A DNA stretch of 64,000 nt from Lachnospiraceae bacterium UBA7086 (GCA_002492525.1 DKZA01000041.1:22413-86412); one strand, 5' to 3'. Positions 49,758 through 58,974 are shown, numbered from the stretch's first letter. The notes: generated by a model from the letters alone, not told the origin. Made by a program: numbers and translations.

Positions 49758-50774
49758 ATGAACAACAAAAAGCAGAGTCCTATCAAGAGACTTTTGGCAG
49801 TCAAAGGTATGGGAGCAGCACTCACTGCTTTTGTGGGTCTGATCATCATATACATAGCATTTGGATTGATCAATTCGGCGGTGTTTTCCAGTAACAATAT
49901 TTTAAATCTGCTGCGGTCCATGTCCAAATATCTGCTCATTGGCATTGCGCAAAGTTATGTACTCATTACGGGAAATATTGATTTGTCCATAGGTTCCATG
50001 GTGGCTATGAGCGCCATGATATCGGCAACGCTTATGACCCTTGGCGTGAATCCGCTTCTGGCGGTCTTGATCGCACTCTTATGTTGTCTGGTAATCGGTA
50101 TTATCAATGGTATTCTGGTAGGACAGTTTAAACTGCCGCCGTTTATCGCAACACTGGGCACCATGTTCGTGGGCCGCGGTATTGCCTATATGGTCAACAA
50201 TAACCGTAACACAGACGCCATTGCGACAGGTATCGGTAAGGAAGCAGGAGATAAGTTCCAGAATTTCTTTTATTACGGAACTACCGCAGGTGTTTATAAC
50301 ACATTCTGGATCGCTATTATCATGTTTGTCATATTCTTCTTCCTGTTGTCCAAAACCAGAACGGGAAGGCATATCTACGCGATTGGTTCCAATATTGATG
50401 CGGCAAAGCTTTCCGGCGTCAATGTGGTCGCTACGACGACCAAGGCATATCTGGTCAGCGCGGTGTGCTCCTGGGTGGTAGGATTGATTCTGTGCGCACA
50501 GGCAGGTATGGGCAATATGGAAGCGGGCAACATGTATGAGATGTATGGTGTGGCGGCCGGTGTTATCGGCGGTGTGTCACCTCTTGGCGGAACCGGTATT
50601 CTGTTAGGTACGCTGGCAGGTTCTGCAGTGTGGCAGACTCTGGAGAATGGTTTGAATATGATAGGCGCGCAGGTAGGTATTCAGCGGCTTGTCATTGGTA
50701 TCATCGTAGTCGTGGCAGTTCTGCTTGATGTGGTGTTGAGAAGCGGACAGTTCACTAAGAAGAAAAAAGGCTAG
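49758..50774 (+). CDS. mglC: Sugar ABC transporter permease
   Basis: This branched-type (RbsC/MglC) permease of about 338 residues has ten or so helices. It carries LITGNIDLSIGSMVAM and GRHIYAIGSNIDAAKLSGVNV, the latter being the ATPase-coupling loop. Start ATG 49758 follows GGGGAGGAAAAG and lies directly after the mglA stop. It probably works as a homodimer with one MglA. Confidence 0.93.
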   Translation: MNNKKQSPIKRLLAVKGMGAALTAFVGLIIIYIAFGLINSAVFSSNNILNLLRSMSKYLLIGIAQSYVLITGNIDLSIGSMVAMSAMISATLMTLGVNPLLAVLIALLCCLVIGIINGILVGQFKLPPFIATLGTMFVGRGIAYMVNNNRNTDAIATGIGKEAGDKFQNFFYYGTTAGVYNTFWIAIIMFVIFFFLLSKTRTGRHIYAIGSNIDAAKLSGVNVVATTTKAYLVSAVCSWVVGLILCAQAGMGNMEAGNMYEMYGVAAGVIGGVSPLGGTGILLGTLAGSAVWQTLENGLNMIGAQVGIQRLVIGIIVVVAVLLDVVLRSGQFTKKKKG

Positions 50775-50818
50775 AACCGCATAAGCGGATAGCGATAGAT
50801 AATAAAGGAGGATAAAGT

Positions 50819-52645
50819 ATGAAGAAGAAAGTATTGGCTATGCTTTGCTGCATGACGATGGTGGCGGCATCTCTGACAGGATGCGGCGGCGACAAAGCGG
50901 CACAGACAGGGGCAGAGACTGGTACAGAGGCAGGAGCAGCCTCAGCCAGCGGGGATACCAAGATTGCGCTGATCACGATGGATTCCATTGACCAGCATTG
51001 GGTAACCTTAAATGAGGGCGCACAGAAGGCAGCAGCGGAACTTGGTGTGACGGTAGACTTTATGGCACCTAATACCAAGGATGATGCACAGCAGATTGAG
51101 TGTGTGAATAATGCAGTAGCAGGCGGCTACAATGCAATTATTGTGGCAGCTAATGGTCCGGATGCGATCTCTTCCGCATTGAAAGAGGCGTCTGCGGCAG
51201 GTGTTAAGATCGTGTATGTAGACTCTCCGGCTAACGTGGAAGCAGAGGCGACCTTCTCCACAGATAATAAGGCGGCAGGTACGACTGCAGGCCAGGAGAT
51301 GATCAAAGCACTCGAGGCAGCAGGTGTGACATCCGGCGATATCGGAATTGTCAACGTAAACGCGGCAACAGATTCCTGCGTAATGCGTGAGGAAGGTTTC
51401 AGAGCGGCATTTGAAGGAACTTCTTTCAACATATTAGAAACGCAGTACGGTGAAGGTGATGCAGCGAAGTCCCAGAGTATTGCAGAAAACTATATTACAC
51501 AGGGTGTGGTAGGTATCTTTGGCTGTAACGAAGGTTCCACCACAGGAACAGGTAATGCAATTAAGGCGTCTGGCAATTCCAGTATTGTCGGTGTAGGTTT
51601 TGATAAATCTGATGCGATTCAGAATCTGATCAAAGACGGATGTTTGCTTTGCACTATGGCACAGAATCCTGATGTGATGGGTTATGAAGGCGTGAAAGCG
51701 GCAGTGGCAGCAGTCAACGGTGAGAGCCTTGGCGGTAAAGTGACAGATACGGGTGTATCCGTAATCAATGCAGAGGCATTGGGCGGTGCAGCGCCTGCTT
51801 CTGACGGCGCAGCAGCAAGCAAAGAGTGGAAGATTGCACTGATCACGATGGATTCCATCGACCAGCACTGGGTAACGTTAAATGAGGGTGCTCAGGCGAA
51901 AGCAAAAGAGCTGGGTGTGAGTGTAACCTTTATGGCACCTAACACGAAGGATGATGCACAGCAGATTGAGTGTGTCAACAATGCAGTAGCAGGCGGTTAT
52001 GATGCGATTATGGTAGCGGCTAATGGTCCGGATGCAATTTCTTCTGCATTGAATGAGGCATCTGCGGCAGGTGTTAAGATCGTGTATGTAGACTCTCCGG
52101 CTAATGTGGAAGCAGAGGCAACTTTCTCCACAGATAATAAGGCCGCAGGCGCAACAGCAGGTCAGGAAATGATCAAGGCATTAGAGGCAGCAGGCGTTAC
52201 TTCCGGCGATATCGGTATCATCAATGTAAATGCGGCTACAGACTCCTGCGTAATGCGTGAAGAAGGATTCCGTTCCGCTTTTGAAGGAACAGACTTCAAT
52301 ATCTTAGAGACACAGTATGGTGAAGGTGATGCGGCGAAGTCCCAGAGTATTGCAGAGAACTATATTACACAGGGTGTGGTAGGAGTCTTTGGCTGTAACG
52401 AGGGTTCCACCACAGGTGCAGGCAATGCAATCAAGGCAGCCGGTAATACCGGTATCATCGGTGTAGGATTTGATAAATCCGATGCGATTATGAATCTGAT
52501 TGCGGACGGTAATCTCCTTTGCACTATGGCACAGAATCCGGATATGATGGGTTCCATGGGTGTAGAGGCCTGTGTGAAAGCATTAGAGGGCGAGAGCCTT
52601 GGCGGTGTTGTGGAAGATACAGGAGTTTCTGTACTGACAAAATAA
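50819..52645 (+). CDS. Sugar-binding lipoprotein with two tandem binding domains
   Basis: This 608-residue protein has a lipoprotein signal (lipobox LTGC, Cys22), a short linker, and two complete type I periplasmic-binding domains in tandem. Domain 1 starts at residue 48 and domain 2 at residue 338, both with KIALITMDSIDQHWVTLNEG. By hand alignment about 33 of roughly 268 positions differ, so the domains are about 88% identical. They are joined by a linker rich in Ala/Gly/Ser near residues 322-335. Typical relatives have one domain of about 300-350 residues. It follows the permease in an mgl-type operon and is followed by a terminator. Both domains keep the same putative binding residues. Confidence 0.92.
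   Translation: MKKKVLAMLCCMTMVAASLTGCGGDKAAQTGAETGTEAGAASASGDTKIALITMDSIDQHWVTLNEGAQKAAAELGVTVDFMAPNTKDDAQQIECVNNAVAGGYNAIIVAANGPDAISSALKEASAAGVKIVYVDSPANVEAEATFSTDNKAAGTTAGQEMIKALEAAGVTSGDIGIVNVNAATDSCVMREEGFRAAFEGTSFNILETQYGEGDAAKSQSIAENYITQGVVGIFGCNEGSTTGTGNAIKASGNSSIVGVGFDKSDAIQNLIKDGCLLCTMAQNPDVMGYEGVKAAVAAVNGESLGGKVTDTGVSVINAEALGGAAPASDGAAASKEWKIALITMDSIDQHWVTLNEGAQAKAKELGVSVTFMAPNTKDDAQQIECVNNAVAGGYDAIMVAANGPDAISSALNEASAAGVKIVYVDSPANVEAEATFSTDNKAAGATAGQEMIKALEAAGVTSGDIGIINVNAATDSCVMREEGFRSAFEGTDFNILETQYGEGDAAKSQSIAENYITQGVVGVFGCNEGSTTGAGNAIKAAGNTGIIGVGFDKSDAIMNLIADGNLLCTMAQNPDMMGSMGVEACVKALEGESLGGVVEDTGVSVLTK
50960..52630 (+). repeat. Intragenic tandem duplication, unit 870 bases
   Basis: The DNA of the two binding domains is repeated with an 870-base offset (50960 versus 51830). 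The match is evident at nucleotide level across about 800 bases, with mostly synonymous differences, implying a fairly recent duplication or ongoing gene conversion. Confidence 0.9.
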
Positions 52646-52676
52646 GGGGTGCGAAAACAATAAGCAGTAAATTTTG

Positions 52677-52704
52677 TTGGTGAATTGCAGAAATATGTTA
52701 TAAT
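52677..52704 (+). promoter_or_regulatory. Promoter before the YesN-type regulator
   Basis: TTGGTG (52677-52682), 16-base spacer, TATAAT (52699-52704). It is followed within 14 bases by a terminator-like hairpin. Confidence 0.5.
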
Positions 52705-52717
52705 AAAAATCAGGAAA

Positions 52718-52745
52718 GAAAACCGTCGGATTTCCGGCGGTTTTC
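52718..52745 (+). terminator. Terminator of the mgl operon, possibly an attenuator
   Basis: GAAAACCGTCGG and CCGGCGGTTTTC with ATTT loop and one wobble form a 12-bp stem ending in a short T run. It sits between the promoter at 52699 and the regulator start. Confidence 0.75.
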
Positions 52746-52767
52746 TTAAATGCAGGGGGTTATGGGA

Positions 52768-54354
52768 ATGATAAAGGTTATGATTGCGGATGATGAAGAG
52801 CGTATCTGTCAGTTGATAGAGGCTCTGATTGATTGGGAATCGCTGCATATGGAAGTGGCAGGAATTGCGCATAACGGACTGGAAGCCTGCGAAATGGTGA
52901 AAGAAATACGCCCTGACATTCTGATTACGGACATCAGGATGCCAGGCTGCAATGGTCTGGATTTGATAGAAGATGTGAAGAAGAGTGTGGAGGATCTTCA
53001 GATTGTGATTATCAGTGGGTATGCTCAGTTTTCCTATGCCCAGACAGCGATAAAGTTTGGTGTGGGTGATTATCTGTTAAAACCCATCAATAAGGTGGAA
53101 CTTACTTCTACATTGCAGAAATTCAAGGAATATATTGAAGAAAAAAATCAGCGCAAAGAAGAGCAGCTGTGGATACAGCATAAAAGTGAGGCGGATATCC
53201 GCCTTTTCCGCGTGAATCTGATAAATCGGCTGTTGGAACAGAAGGTATGGAGACCATCTGTCGCCGTATTGCAGGAGGAATATTATCTTCATGTACAGAA
53301 TGGATTGTTTCAGGGATTTGTGGTAAAGATTGACGCCACAGGGGAGATTAGCCAGGCGGGAATTAATATTATACTGGAAAAGATTCGGACGTTATTGGAA
53401 AACAGTCTGAAAACACATTGTGCGGAAATTGTTACAGGTACAAAGGCCAGCGGGTGTATCGGTTTTGTGAATTACGCCGATACACAGGCGGAGGAAATAC
53501 GGCGGATATTCCGTAACTGCCTGAATCAGCTGGAGAGTGAGAAAGGAATCTTTGGGCCGGTCATGTTTACAGCGGCGCTGGGGAGTGTGACTGCCGATGC
53601 CGGAGAGCTGCAGGAGACAGTTGGGCAGGCGCTGGTTATCATAGAGGAACGTCTGCTGAAAGGAACAGGCAAATTATTGGAACGTATGCCGGCAGGCTCG
53701 ACTGTTCATGAACAGAATATTTTGGAGAAATATTTGCGGCAGATTGTACCTGCAATTGAGGTCAGGAGCGCTGAGGAAGCAGCGGAAGCGGTGAAACAGA
53801 TGGGCAGAAGGATGCTCGAGGTCAAGGATCTTAAGGGGTATGAAGTGAGGGAACTTGTCTATTCGGCGGCGGGACTTTTCTTGAGCCAGGTGGAGGTTAA
53901 GAACAGGGCGGAAGAGCAGAAGGCGTTTGAAGAGCAGTGCTCTTTGTGCGGCAGTATGGATCAGTTGATGGAACGGCTTGCAGCTTTACAGAACCGGTAT
54001 ATGGAACAGATGCGCTTAAGACAGGAAGCAGATACAGTACGTCCTATCCGTATGGCGAAACAATATATTCAGAATCATTACAGCGAGCCGATCACCCAGG
54101 AGGAAGTGAGCAGCGAGGTGGGATTAAGTGCGGCCTATTTCAGCGCTTTGTTTAAGAAAGTGGAAGGAGAAGGATTTGCCAAATATCTGATCAGTGTCAG
54201 GATGGAGCAGGCCAGGATTCTGTTGCGGGAGACCAATACTCCGGTATCGAAGATATGTCAGCAGGTGGGTTATAATGATTTAAAACACTTTACCCATACT
54301 TTTGAAAAAGCGACAGGTGTAAAACCCAGCGTTTATCGCAAGATGTATGGGTAG
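52768..54354 (+). CDS. YesN-type response regulator (receiver plus AraC HTH)
   Basis: This protein of about 528 residues has an N-terminal receiver (D55 in LITDIRMPG; YLLKPIN lysine), a long central region, and a C-terminal AraC-type double HTH (EEVSSEVGLSAAYFSALFKK; VSKICQQVGYNDLKHFTHTF). ATG 52768 has AGGGGG nine bases upstream and begins MIKVMIADDE; the upstream ATGs are less well placed. With the YesM-type kinase it should control the adjacent sugar transporter. Confidence 0.92.
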   Translation: MIKVMIADDEERICQLIEALIDWESLHMEVAGIAHNGLEACEMVKEIRPDILITDIRMPGCNGLDLIEDVKKSVEDLQIVIISGYAQFSYAQTAIKFGVGDYLLKPINKVELTSTLQKFKEYIEEKNQRKEEQLWIQHKSEADIRLFRVNLINRLLEQKVWRPSVAVLQEEYYLHVQNGLFQGFVVKIDATGEISQAGINIILEKIRTLLENSLKTHCAEIVTGTKASGCIGFVNYADTQAEEIRRIFRNCLNQLESEKGIFGPVMFTAALGSVTADAGELQETVGQALVIIEERLLKGTGKLLERMPAGSTVHEQNILEKYLRQIVPAIEVRSAEEAAEAVKQMGRRMLEVKDLKGYEVRELVYSAAGLFLSQVEVKNRAEEQKAFEEQCSLCGSMDQLMERLAALQNRYMEQMRLRQEADTVRPIRMAKQYIQNHYSEPITQEEVSSEVGLSAAYFSALFKKVEGEGFAKYLISVRMEQARILLRETNTPVSKICQQVGYNDLKHFTHTFEKATGVKPSVYRKMYG

Positions 54355-54367
54355 GAGAGCAGAGATT

Positions 54368-55408
54368 ATGAGAGAAGAATACCGATTAAAATATCTGTCC
54401 AACAGAGTGTTTCTGTTAGGGGTGGTAACCCTTGTTTATTTTGTGATTGAGGCAGTTCATAATGTGCTTCTGGGTATACGCGGAGAAGAGACGGGATTGC
54501 AGGCCGGCATCTATGTGCTTCTTGCTCTGGGGTATTTTATTGTGGTGTGGTTTGGTATTATATTGCCTTACAGGCGGTCGGAGCTTCTGGTACATCGTTT
54601 TCTGGACGGTTATCTGACGGAAAGCCGTGATTTTGCAGAAGTGTTTCAGACCCCTTCCATGAAGCTGCAGATGGATGAGATTGAAAAGATACTGCGCTCC
54701 CCTAAGATGATCGATCTGAACAAGAGACAGGCTCAGTATCTGGCGCTGCAAAATCAGATTAATCCTCATTTCCTTTATAATACGCTGGAGAGTATCCGGG
54801 GCGAAGCGCTGATTGCCGGTCTGGACAGTGTGGCGGATATGACGGAAGCTCTTGCGAAGTTCTTCCGGTATACGATTACCAACGTAGAGAACCTGGTAAC
54901 GGTACAGGAGGAATTAGATAATTGTGAGACGTATTTTTTGATTCAGAAGTATAGATTTGGCAACCGTCTTCAACTTCATATAGATTATGATACGGAGGAC
55001 TGGGAAGATATTATGAACTGTAAGATTCCCAAACTGACTTTGCAGCCGATTCTGGAAAACAGTATTATTCACGGCACAGAACTGAAAGTGGGAACCGGTA
55101 ATCTAAGGATTCAGTTTGAACGGACAAAAGAGCGTCTTCTCATCCGAATCTCGGATGACGGCGTTGGTATGGATGAGGAAACGCTGGCACGCTTAAACCG
55201 TAAACTGGGCCGGGACGGCAATGTGCTGATCCATGGCGAGGAGAGAAAAGGCGGTATTGCTCTGGGAAATGTCAACAGCAGGATACATCTGCTCTTTGGG
55301 GAGGAGTATGGGCTTCATGTCTATTCCGTACCACAGAAAGGCACCGATGTAGAGATTACGATTCCTTTTGCGGTAGATGAGAAACGTATGAAGGCGACAT
55401 TCATGTGA
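54368..55408 (+). CDS. YesM/LytS-type sensor histidine kinase
   Basis: This kinase of about 346 residues has only two membrane helices (about residues 13-35 and 46-68) and no large external sensor. The phospho-acceptor is near H134 in NQINPHFLYNTLES, with HATPase boxes ILENSIIHG and ISDDGVGM. YesM proteins usually have large extracytoplasmic Cache domains. Their absence here suggests the signal comes from another protein, plausibly the tandem-domain binding protein, permease or degenerate ATPase next to it. ATG 54368 is preferred because GGAG lies 11 bases upstream. Confidence 0.88.
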   Translation: MREEYRLKYLSNRVFLLGVVTLVYFVIEAVHNVLLGIRGEETGLQAGIYVLLALGYFIVVWFGIILPYRRSELLVHRFLDGYLTESRDFAEVFQTPSMKLQMDEIEKILRSPKMIDLNKRQAQYLALQNQINPHFLYNTLESIRGEALIAGLDSVADMTEALAKFFRYTITNVENLVTVQEELDNCETYFLIQKYRFGNRLQLHIDYDTEDWEDIMNCKIPKLTLQPILENSIIHGTELKVGTGNLRIQFERTKERLLIRISDDGVGMDEETLARLNRKLGRDGNVLIHGEERKGGIALGNVNSRIHLLFGEEYGLHVYSVPQKGTDVEITIPFAVDEKRMKATFM

Positions 55409-55423
55409 GAGAGGGATTCTTTT

Positions 55424-56902
55424 ATGAGACAGGAAGTGTTCCGTATGGAACGGGTGACATATATAGAGAAAGGCATTAAGCAGCTGGAAGATTTTAATTT
55501 ACAGATCTATCAAGGTGAGATTATGGGATTGATTCCCATCAATGCCCATGGTTTGCAGGAACTGCTTCAGTTGATGCAGACCAATATGCCGCTTTATGAC
55601 GGACACATTTATTATTGCGGTGAGCGTGTCAATTCCTGGAAGAGTCCCAGAAGGTCCGGGAACCGGATCGGTATTATTGATGCGAAGTCCCGTCTGGTAG
55701 AGCATATGACGGTCACCGATAATATCTTTGTGTTACGGCAGGGATTCAGACAGGAGGTTATTCAGGGAAAACTGCTCAGGAAACAGTTAGAGCCTTTTAT
55801 GAGGGATATTGAGATGGATATTCCGGCGGATACCTACGTGGATAAATTATCCGCTTTTGAGCGCATAGTAGTGGAACTTCTCCGGGCGGTGGTGGCAGGA
55901 TACAGACTGATTGTTTTAAATGAGATCAGCACGGTGATCAATGGAGAAGAACTTAGTAAGCTTTATGAGATCATACATCATTATGGAAAACAGGGGTTTT
56001 CGTTTCTTTATGTAAGTCTGCATCTGGAGGAGATTATGGAAGTATGCGACCGGGTGGCACTTTTGTCAAACGGCAGGATTCAGAAAGTGGCACAGGGAGA
56101 GGAAATGAAAGCCGAGATTGTGGAAGGCTATACCCTGGAATTTGACAGAATGATCCGCTATCATATGGAGAATCGTAATCCGGCGATATGGCAGAAAAAA
56201 GAGATTCTGTCATTTTCTCATGTTAACGGACTAGCTTTACAGGATTTTAATTTGAAGGTTTATGAGGGCGAATGTCTGGTGATTCAGAGTCTGGATAATC
56301 AGATATATCAGGATATTCTGCAAATACTTTATGGGAATAGAAAGATAAAGGGAGGGGATTGCTTTATCGCAGGCCGAAAGGTACATCTTCCTGACAGCAA
56401 AGAGATTGCTGTCATTGCTGCGGAGCCCACAAAGACTATGGTTTTCAATGAAATGAGTTATATGGATAATCTGTGCATGGGATTATCCAGACGTGTGGCC
56501 GGCGTATGGAAAAGCCATATGAGGGAAAGCGTCAGGAAAGAATATGGGCCGGTTCTTGGAGAGGAAGTCTTTGAGATGCCGGTGGAAAGACTGAGTGAAA
56601 AGCAGAGATATCAGATGGTATACACAAGAATTTTGTTACAAAAACCCAAGGTGGTAGTGTGCGTACAGCCATTTAAGGGGGCGGTTCTGTCGCACCGTGT
56701 ATTTGTGTGGAAGATGATGGAAATGCTTTTGGATAAAGGAATGTCAGTGGTGATCCTGACAATTAATCTGGCGGATTCCTTGTCTTTAGCTGACAGGCTG
56801 ATCCGGATTGGGAAAGGCGGAAGCGTGGAAGAAATAAACAGGGAGGATTTCGGCTCTTTATCGGTTGCGGCACCATGGCTGAGTCTGTACCGGACAAAAT
56901 AG
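55424..56902 (+). CDS. Degenerate double-NBD ABC protein (MglA-like pseudo-ATPase)
   Basis: This 492-residue protein follows the MglA plan but has lost its nucleotide-binding motifs. At the first Walker A position it reads GLIPINAHGLQEL (35-47). The signature is LSAFER (142-147), Walker B is RLIVLNEIS (161-169), and only the H-loop histidine (about 200) remains. In the second half Walker A is LVIQSLDNQ, the signature LSEKQR and Walker B VVVCVQPFKG. The reading frame is long and intact, so selection maintains it. It starts 15 bases after the YesM-type kinase. I infer a regulatory or docking role rather than transport energy. Confidence 0.8.
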   Translation: MRQEVFRMERVTYIEKGIKQLEDFNLQIYQGEIMGLIPINAHGLQELLQLMQTNMPLYDGHIYYCGERVNSWKSPRRSGNRIGIIDAKSRLVEHMTVTDNIFVLRQGFRQEVIQGKLLRKQLEPFMRDIEMDIPADTYVDKLSAFERIVVELLRAVVAGYRLIVLNEISTVINGEELSKLYEIIHHYGKQGFSFLYVSLHLEEIMEVCDRVALLSNGRIQKVAQGEEMKAEIVEGYTLEFDRMIRYHMENRNPAIWQKKEILSFSHVNGLALQDFNLKVYEGECLVIQSLDNQIYQDILQILYGNRKIKGGDCFIAGRKVHLPDSKEIAVIAAEPTKTMVFNEMSYMDNLCMGLSRRVAGVWKSHMRESVRKEYGPVLGEEVFEMPVERLSEKQRYQMVYTRILLQKPKVVVCVQPFKGAVLSHRVFVWKMMEMLLDKGMSVVILTINLADSLSLADRLIRIGKGGSVEEINREDFGSLSVAAPWLSLYRTK

Positions 56903-56925
56903 ACGGAACAGATAAAATGATACAA

Positions 56926-56980
56926 AAAAATAAAGAACCGTCCCCAGAGCACATATGTCTCCAAAAACAGTTCTTCTGAG
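56926..56980 (-). terminator. Terminator of tRNA-Lys
   Basis: On the minus strand AGAACTGT and ACGGTTCT with a further wobble-rich inner stem form a long hairpin followed by TTTATTTTTTT. Confidence 0.65.
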
Positions 56981-57053
56981 TGCACCGCCAGGGGCTCGAA
57001 CCCTGGACACCCTGATTAAGAGTCAGGTGCTCTACCAACTGAGCTAGCGGTGC
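56981..57053 (-). tRNA. tRNA-Lys (anticodon CTT)
   Basis: This 73-base cloverleaf has acceptor arms GCACCGC and GCGGTGC, D-arm TAGCTCAGTTGGTAGAGC, anticodon arm CCTGA-CTCTTAA-TCAGG with anticodon CTT, and T-arm CAGGG-TTCGAGC-CCCTG. The discriminator is A and CCA is not encoded. It reads lysine AAG codons. Confidence 0.95.
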
Positions 57054-57231
57054 AGATTCGTGTTTTCATCCCTTTTCAACACGCAAAAATTATTATAGTA
57101 TAATGTTTTGTGCAATGCAAGCATTTTTTAAAGAAAATTTAAGAATATTGGATATTTTTTTAATACTTGCAATCAGAAAGCCAAAATGATACATTATTCA
57201 CAAATTTGAATTTGGTCAGGGGGAAAGGAAG

Positions 57232-57996
57232 ATGATTTTTGAAAGTCATGCACATTATGACGATGAGGTGTTTGATGAGGACAGAGAGGAACTGCTTGCC
57301 TCTTTTGGGGAAAAGGGTATAGGAACGGTAATCAATGTGGGAGCAAGTCTTGCCGGCTGTAAAGAGACAGTGGAATTAACAAGACAGTATCCCTTTATCT
57401 ATGGGGCGATCGGTATACATCCCAGTGAAGTGGGTGAACTGCATGAGGATAATTTTGCTGATTTAGAGAAGTGGTGTTTCCTGGATAAGATTGTGGCAGT
57501 GGGTGAGACGGGACTGGATTATCATTGGCCGGAACCCGATCCGGCTTTGCAGAAGGAATGGTTTGAACGGCAGCTTGTTCTTGCAAGACAGGTGAAGCTG
57601 CCTGTGATCGTTCATTCCAGGGAAGCTGCCAGGGATACGCTGGAGATTATGCAGGCCCATCGGGCGGGAGAGATCGGCGGTGTCATACACTGCTTTTCTT
57701 ATGCGAAAGAGATGGCCAGGGAATATCTGAATATGGATTTTTATTTCGGTATCGGAGGCGTGATCACGTTTAAAAACTCCAAAAAACTGAAAGAGGCAGT
57801 AGAATATATCCCGATGGAAAAGATTCTTTTGGAGACAGACAGCCCTTATCTTGCCCCGGAGCCTAACCGCGGCAAGCGTAATTCCTCCTTGAACCTGCCT
57901 TATGTGGCGCAGGCGATAGCAGACCTTAAGGGAATTTCTTATGAAGAGGTGGTACGGATAACAGAACAAAACGCCAGAAAGTTGTTTGGGCTGTAG
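57232..57996 (+). CDS. tatD: TatD family metal-dependent hydrolase
   Basis: This 254-residue protein is a TatD-type deoxyribonuclease-like TIM barrel. Metal ligands are in ESHAHYDDE, AVGETGLDYHW, VHSREA, HCFSYA and ETDSPYLAPEPNRG. Length is normal. It lies 61 bases before rsmA, an arrangement widely conserved in Bacillota. Confidence 0.94.
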   Translation: MIFESHAHYDDEVFDEDREELLASFGEKGIGTVINVGASLAGCKETVELTRQYPFIYGAIGIHPSEVGELHEDNFADLEKWCFLDKIVAVGETGLDYHWPEPDPALQKEWFERQLVLARQVKLPVIVHSREAARDTLEIMQAHRAGEIGGVIHCFSYAKEMAREYLNMDFYFGIGGVITFKNSKKLKEAVEYIPMEKILLETDSPYLAPEPNRGKRNSSLNLPYVAQAIADLKGISYEEVVRITEQNARKLFGL

Positions 57997-58057
57997 AGAA
58001 GTTTCGGCAGCATCCGGATCTTCGGGACAGATTATTCTGGGAAATGAGGAACAATAA

Positions 58058-58927
58058 ATGGCAAACTTAGGGAATATAACCAATACATCAGAAATTTTGC
58101 AAAAATACCGGTTTCGGATGCAGAAAAAATACGGACAGAATTTCCTGATCGACACCAATATTCTTCATAAGATTGTGGAGGCGGCGCAGATTACGAAAGA
58201 GGACTGTGTTTTGGAAATAGGCCCCGGCATCGGTACTATGACACAGTATCTGGCAGAAGCAGCCGATAAAGTAATTGCGGTAGAGATAGATAAAGATTTG
58301 ATTCCGATTCTGGATGAGACGCTTGCACCCTACGATAATGTGACTCTTATACAGGGGGATATCCTGAAAGTGGATTTGCACAAGCTATCAAGGGAACAGG
58401 CAAAAGATCGGCCTTTTAAAGTGGTAGCGAACCTTCCATATTATATTACGACTCCTATTATCATGGAACTTTTTGAGAGTCATATCCCCCTTACCAGTAT
58501 CACGGTCATGGTGCAGAGTGAAGTGGCGGACCGTATGCAGGTAGGTCCCGGGACCAAGGACTATGGAGCTTTATCTTTGGCGGTACAATATTTTTCCAGA
58601 CCGGAAGTGGTGACCAGAGTACCGGCATCCTGTTTTATACCAAGACCCAACGTGGATAGTACGGTGATTCGTTTAACGCGCCATACAAGCCCTCCTGTTG
58701 AAGTAACGGATGAAGCATATCTTTTTGCTGTGATCAGGGCTTCTTTTAACCAACGCAGAAAGACACTTGTGAACGGACTTGTCAACGCGGGGAATCTGGG
58801 GGTGACCAGGGAGCAGGTGGAGGAGGTTTTGACACAGATGGGAATCTCCAAAACAATACGCGGAGAAACGTTTACATTAGAACGATTTGCAGAGCTAAGT
58901 AATCGACTCGCCCAAGGGAGGCGATAA
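58058..58927 (+). CDS. rsmA: 16S rRNA (adenine1518/1519-N6)-dimethyltransferase
   Basis: This 289-residue KsgA/RsmA dimethylates two adjacent adenosines near the 3' end of 16S rRNA in late 30S assembly. QNFLID precedes the SAM motif VLEIGPGIGTMT, and motif IV is NLPYYITTPII. The C-terminal helical domain (IRASFNQRRKTLVN) is typical. A long terminator hairpin follows. Confidence 0.96.
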   Translation: MANLGNITNTSEILQKYRFRMQKKYGQNFLIDTNILHKIVEAAQITKEDCVLEIGPGIGTMTQYLAEAADKVIAVEIDKDLIPILDETLAPYDNVTLIQGDILKVDLHKLSREQAKDRPFKVVANLPYYITTPIIMELFESHIPLTSITVMVQSEVADRMQVGPGTKDYGALSLAVQYFSRPEVVTRVPASCFIPRPNVDSTVIRLTRHTSPPVEVTDEAYLFAVIRASFNQRRKTLVNGLVNAGNLGVTREQVEEVLTQMGISKTIRGETFTLERFAELSNRLAQGRR

Positions 58928-58974
58928 GCGGGTTTTGATCCATGAAGTACAATATAGAGGGATTGTATATTGCG

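Noticed and set aside
55424..56902. Ordinary second MglA ATPase
   Set aside because: Both Walker A, both Walker B and both signature motifs are lost, so a normal transport ATPase is not supported.
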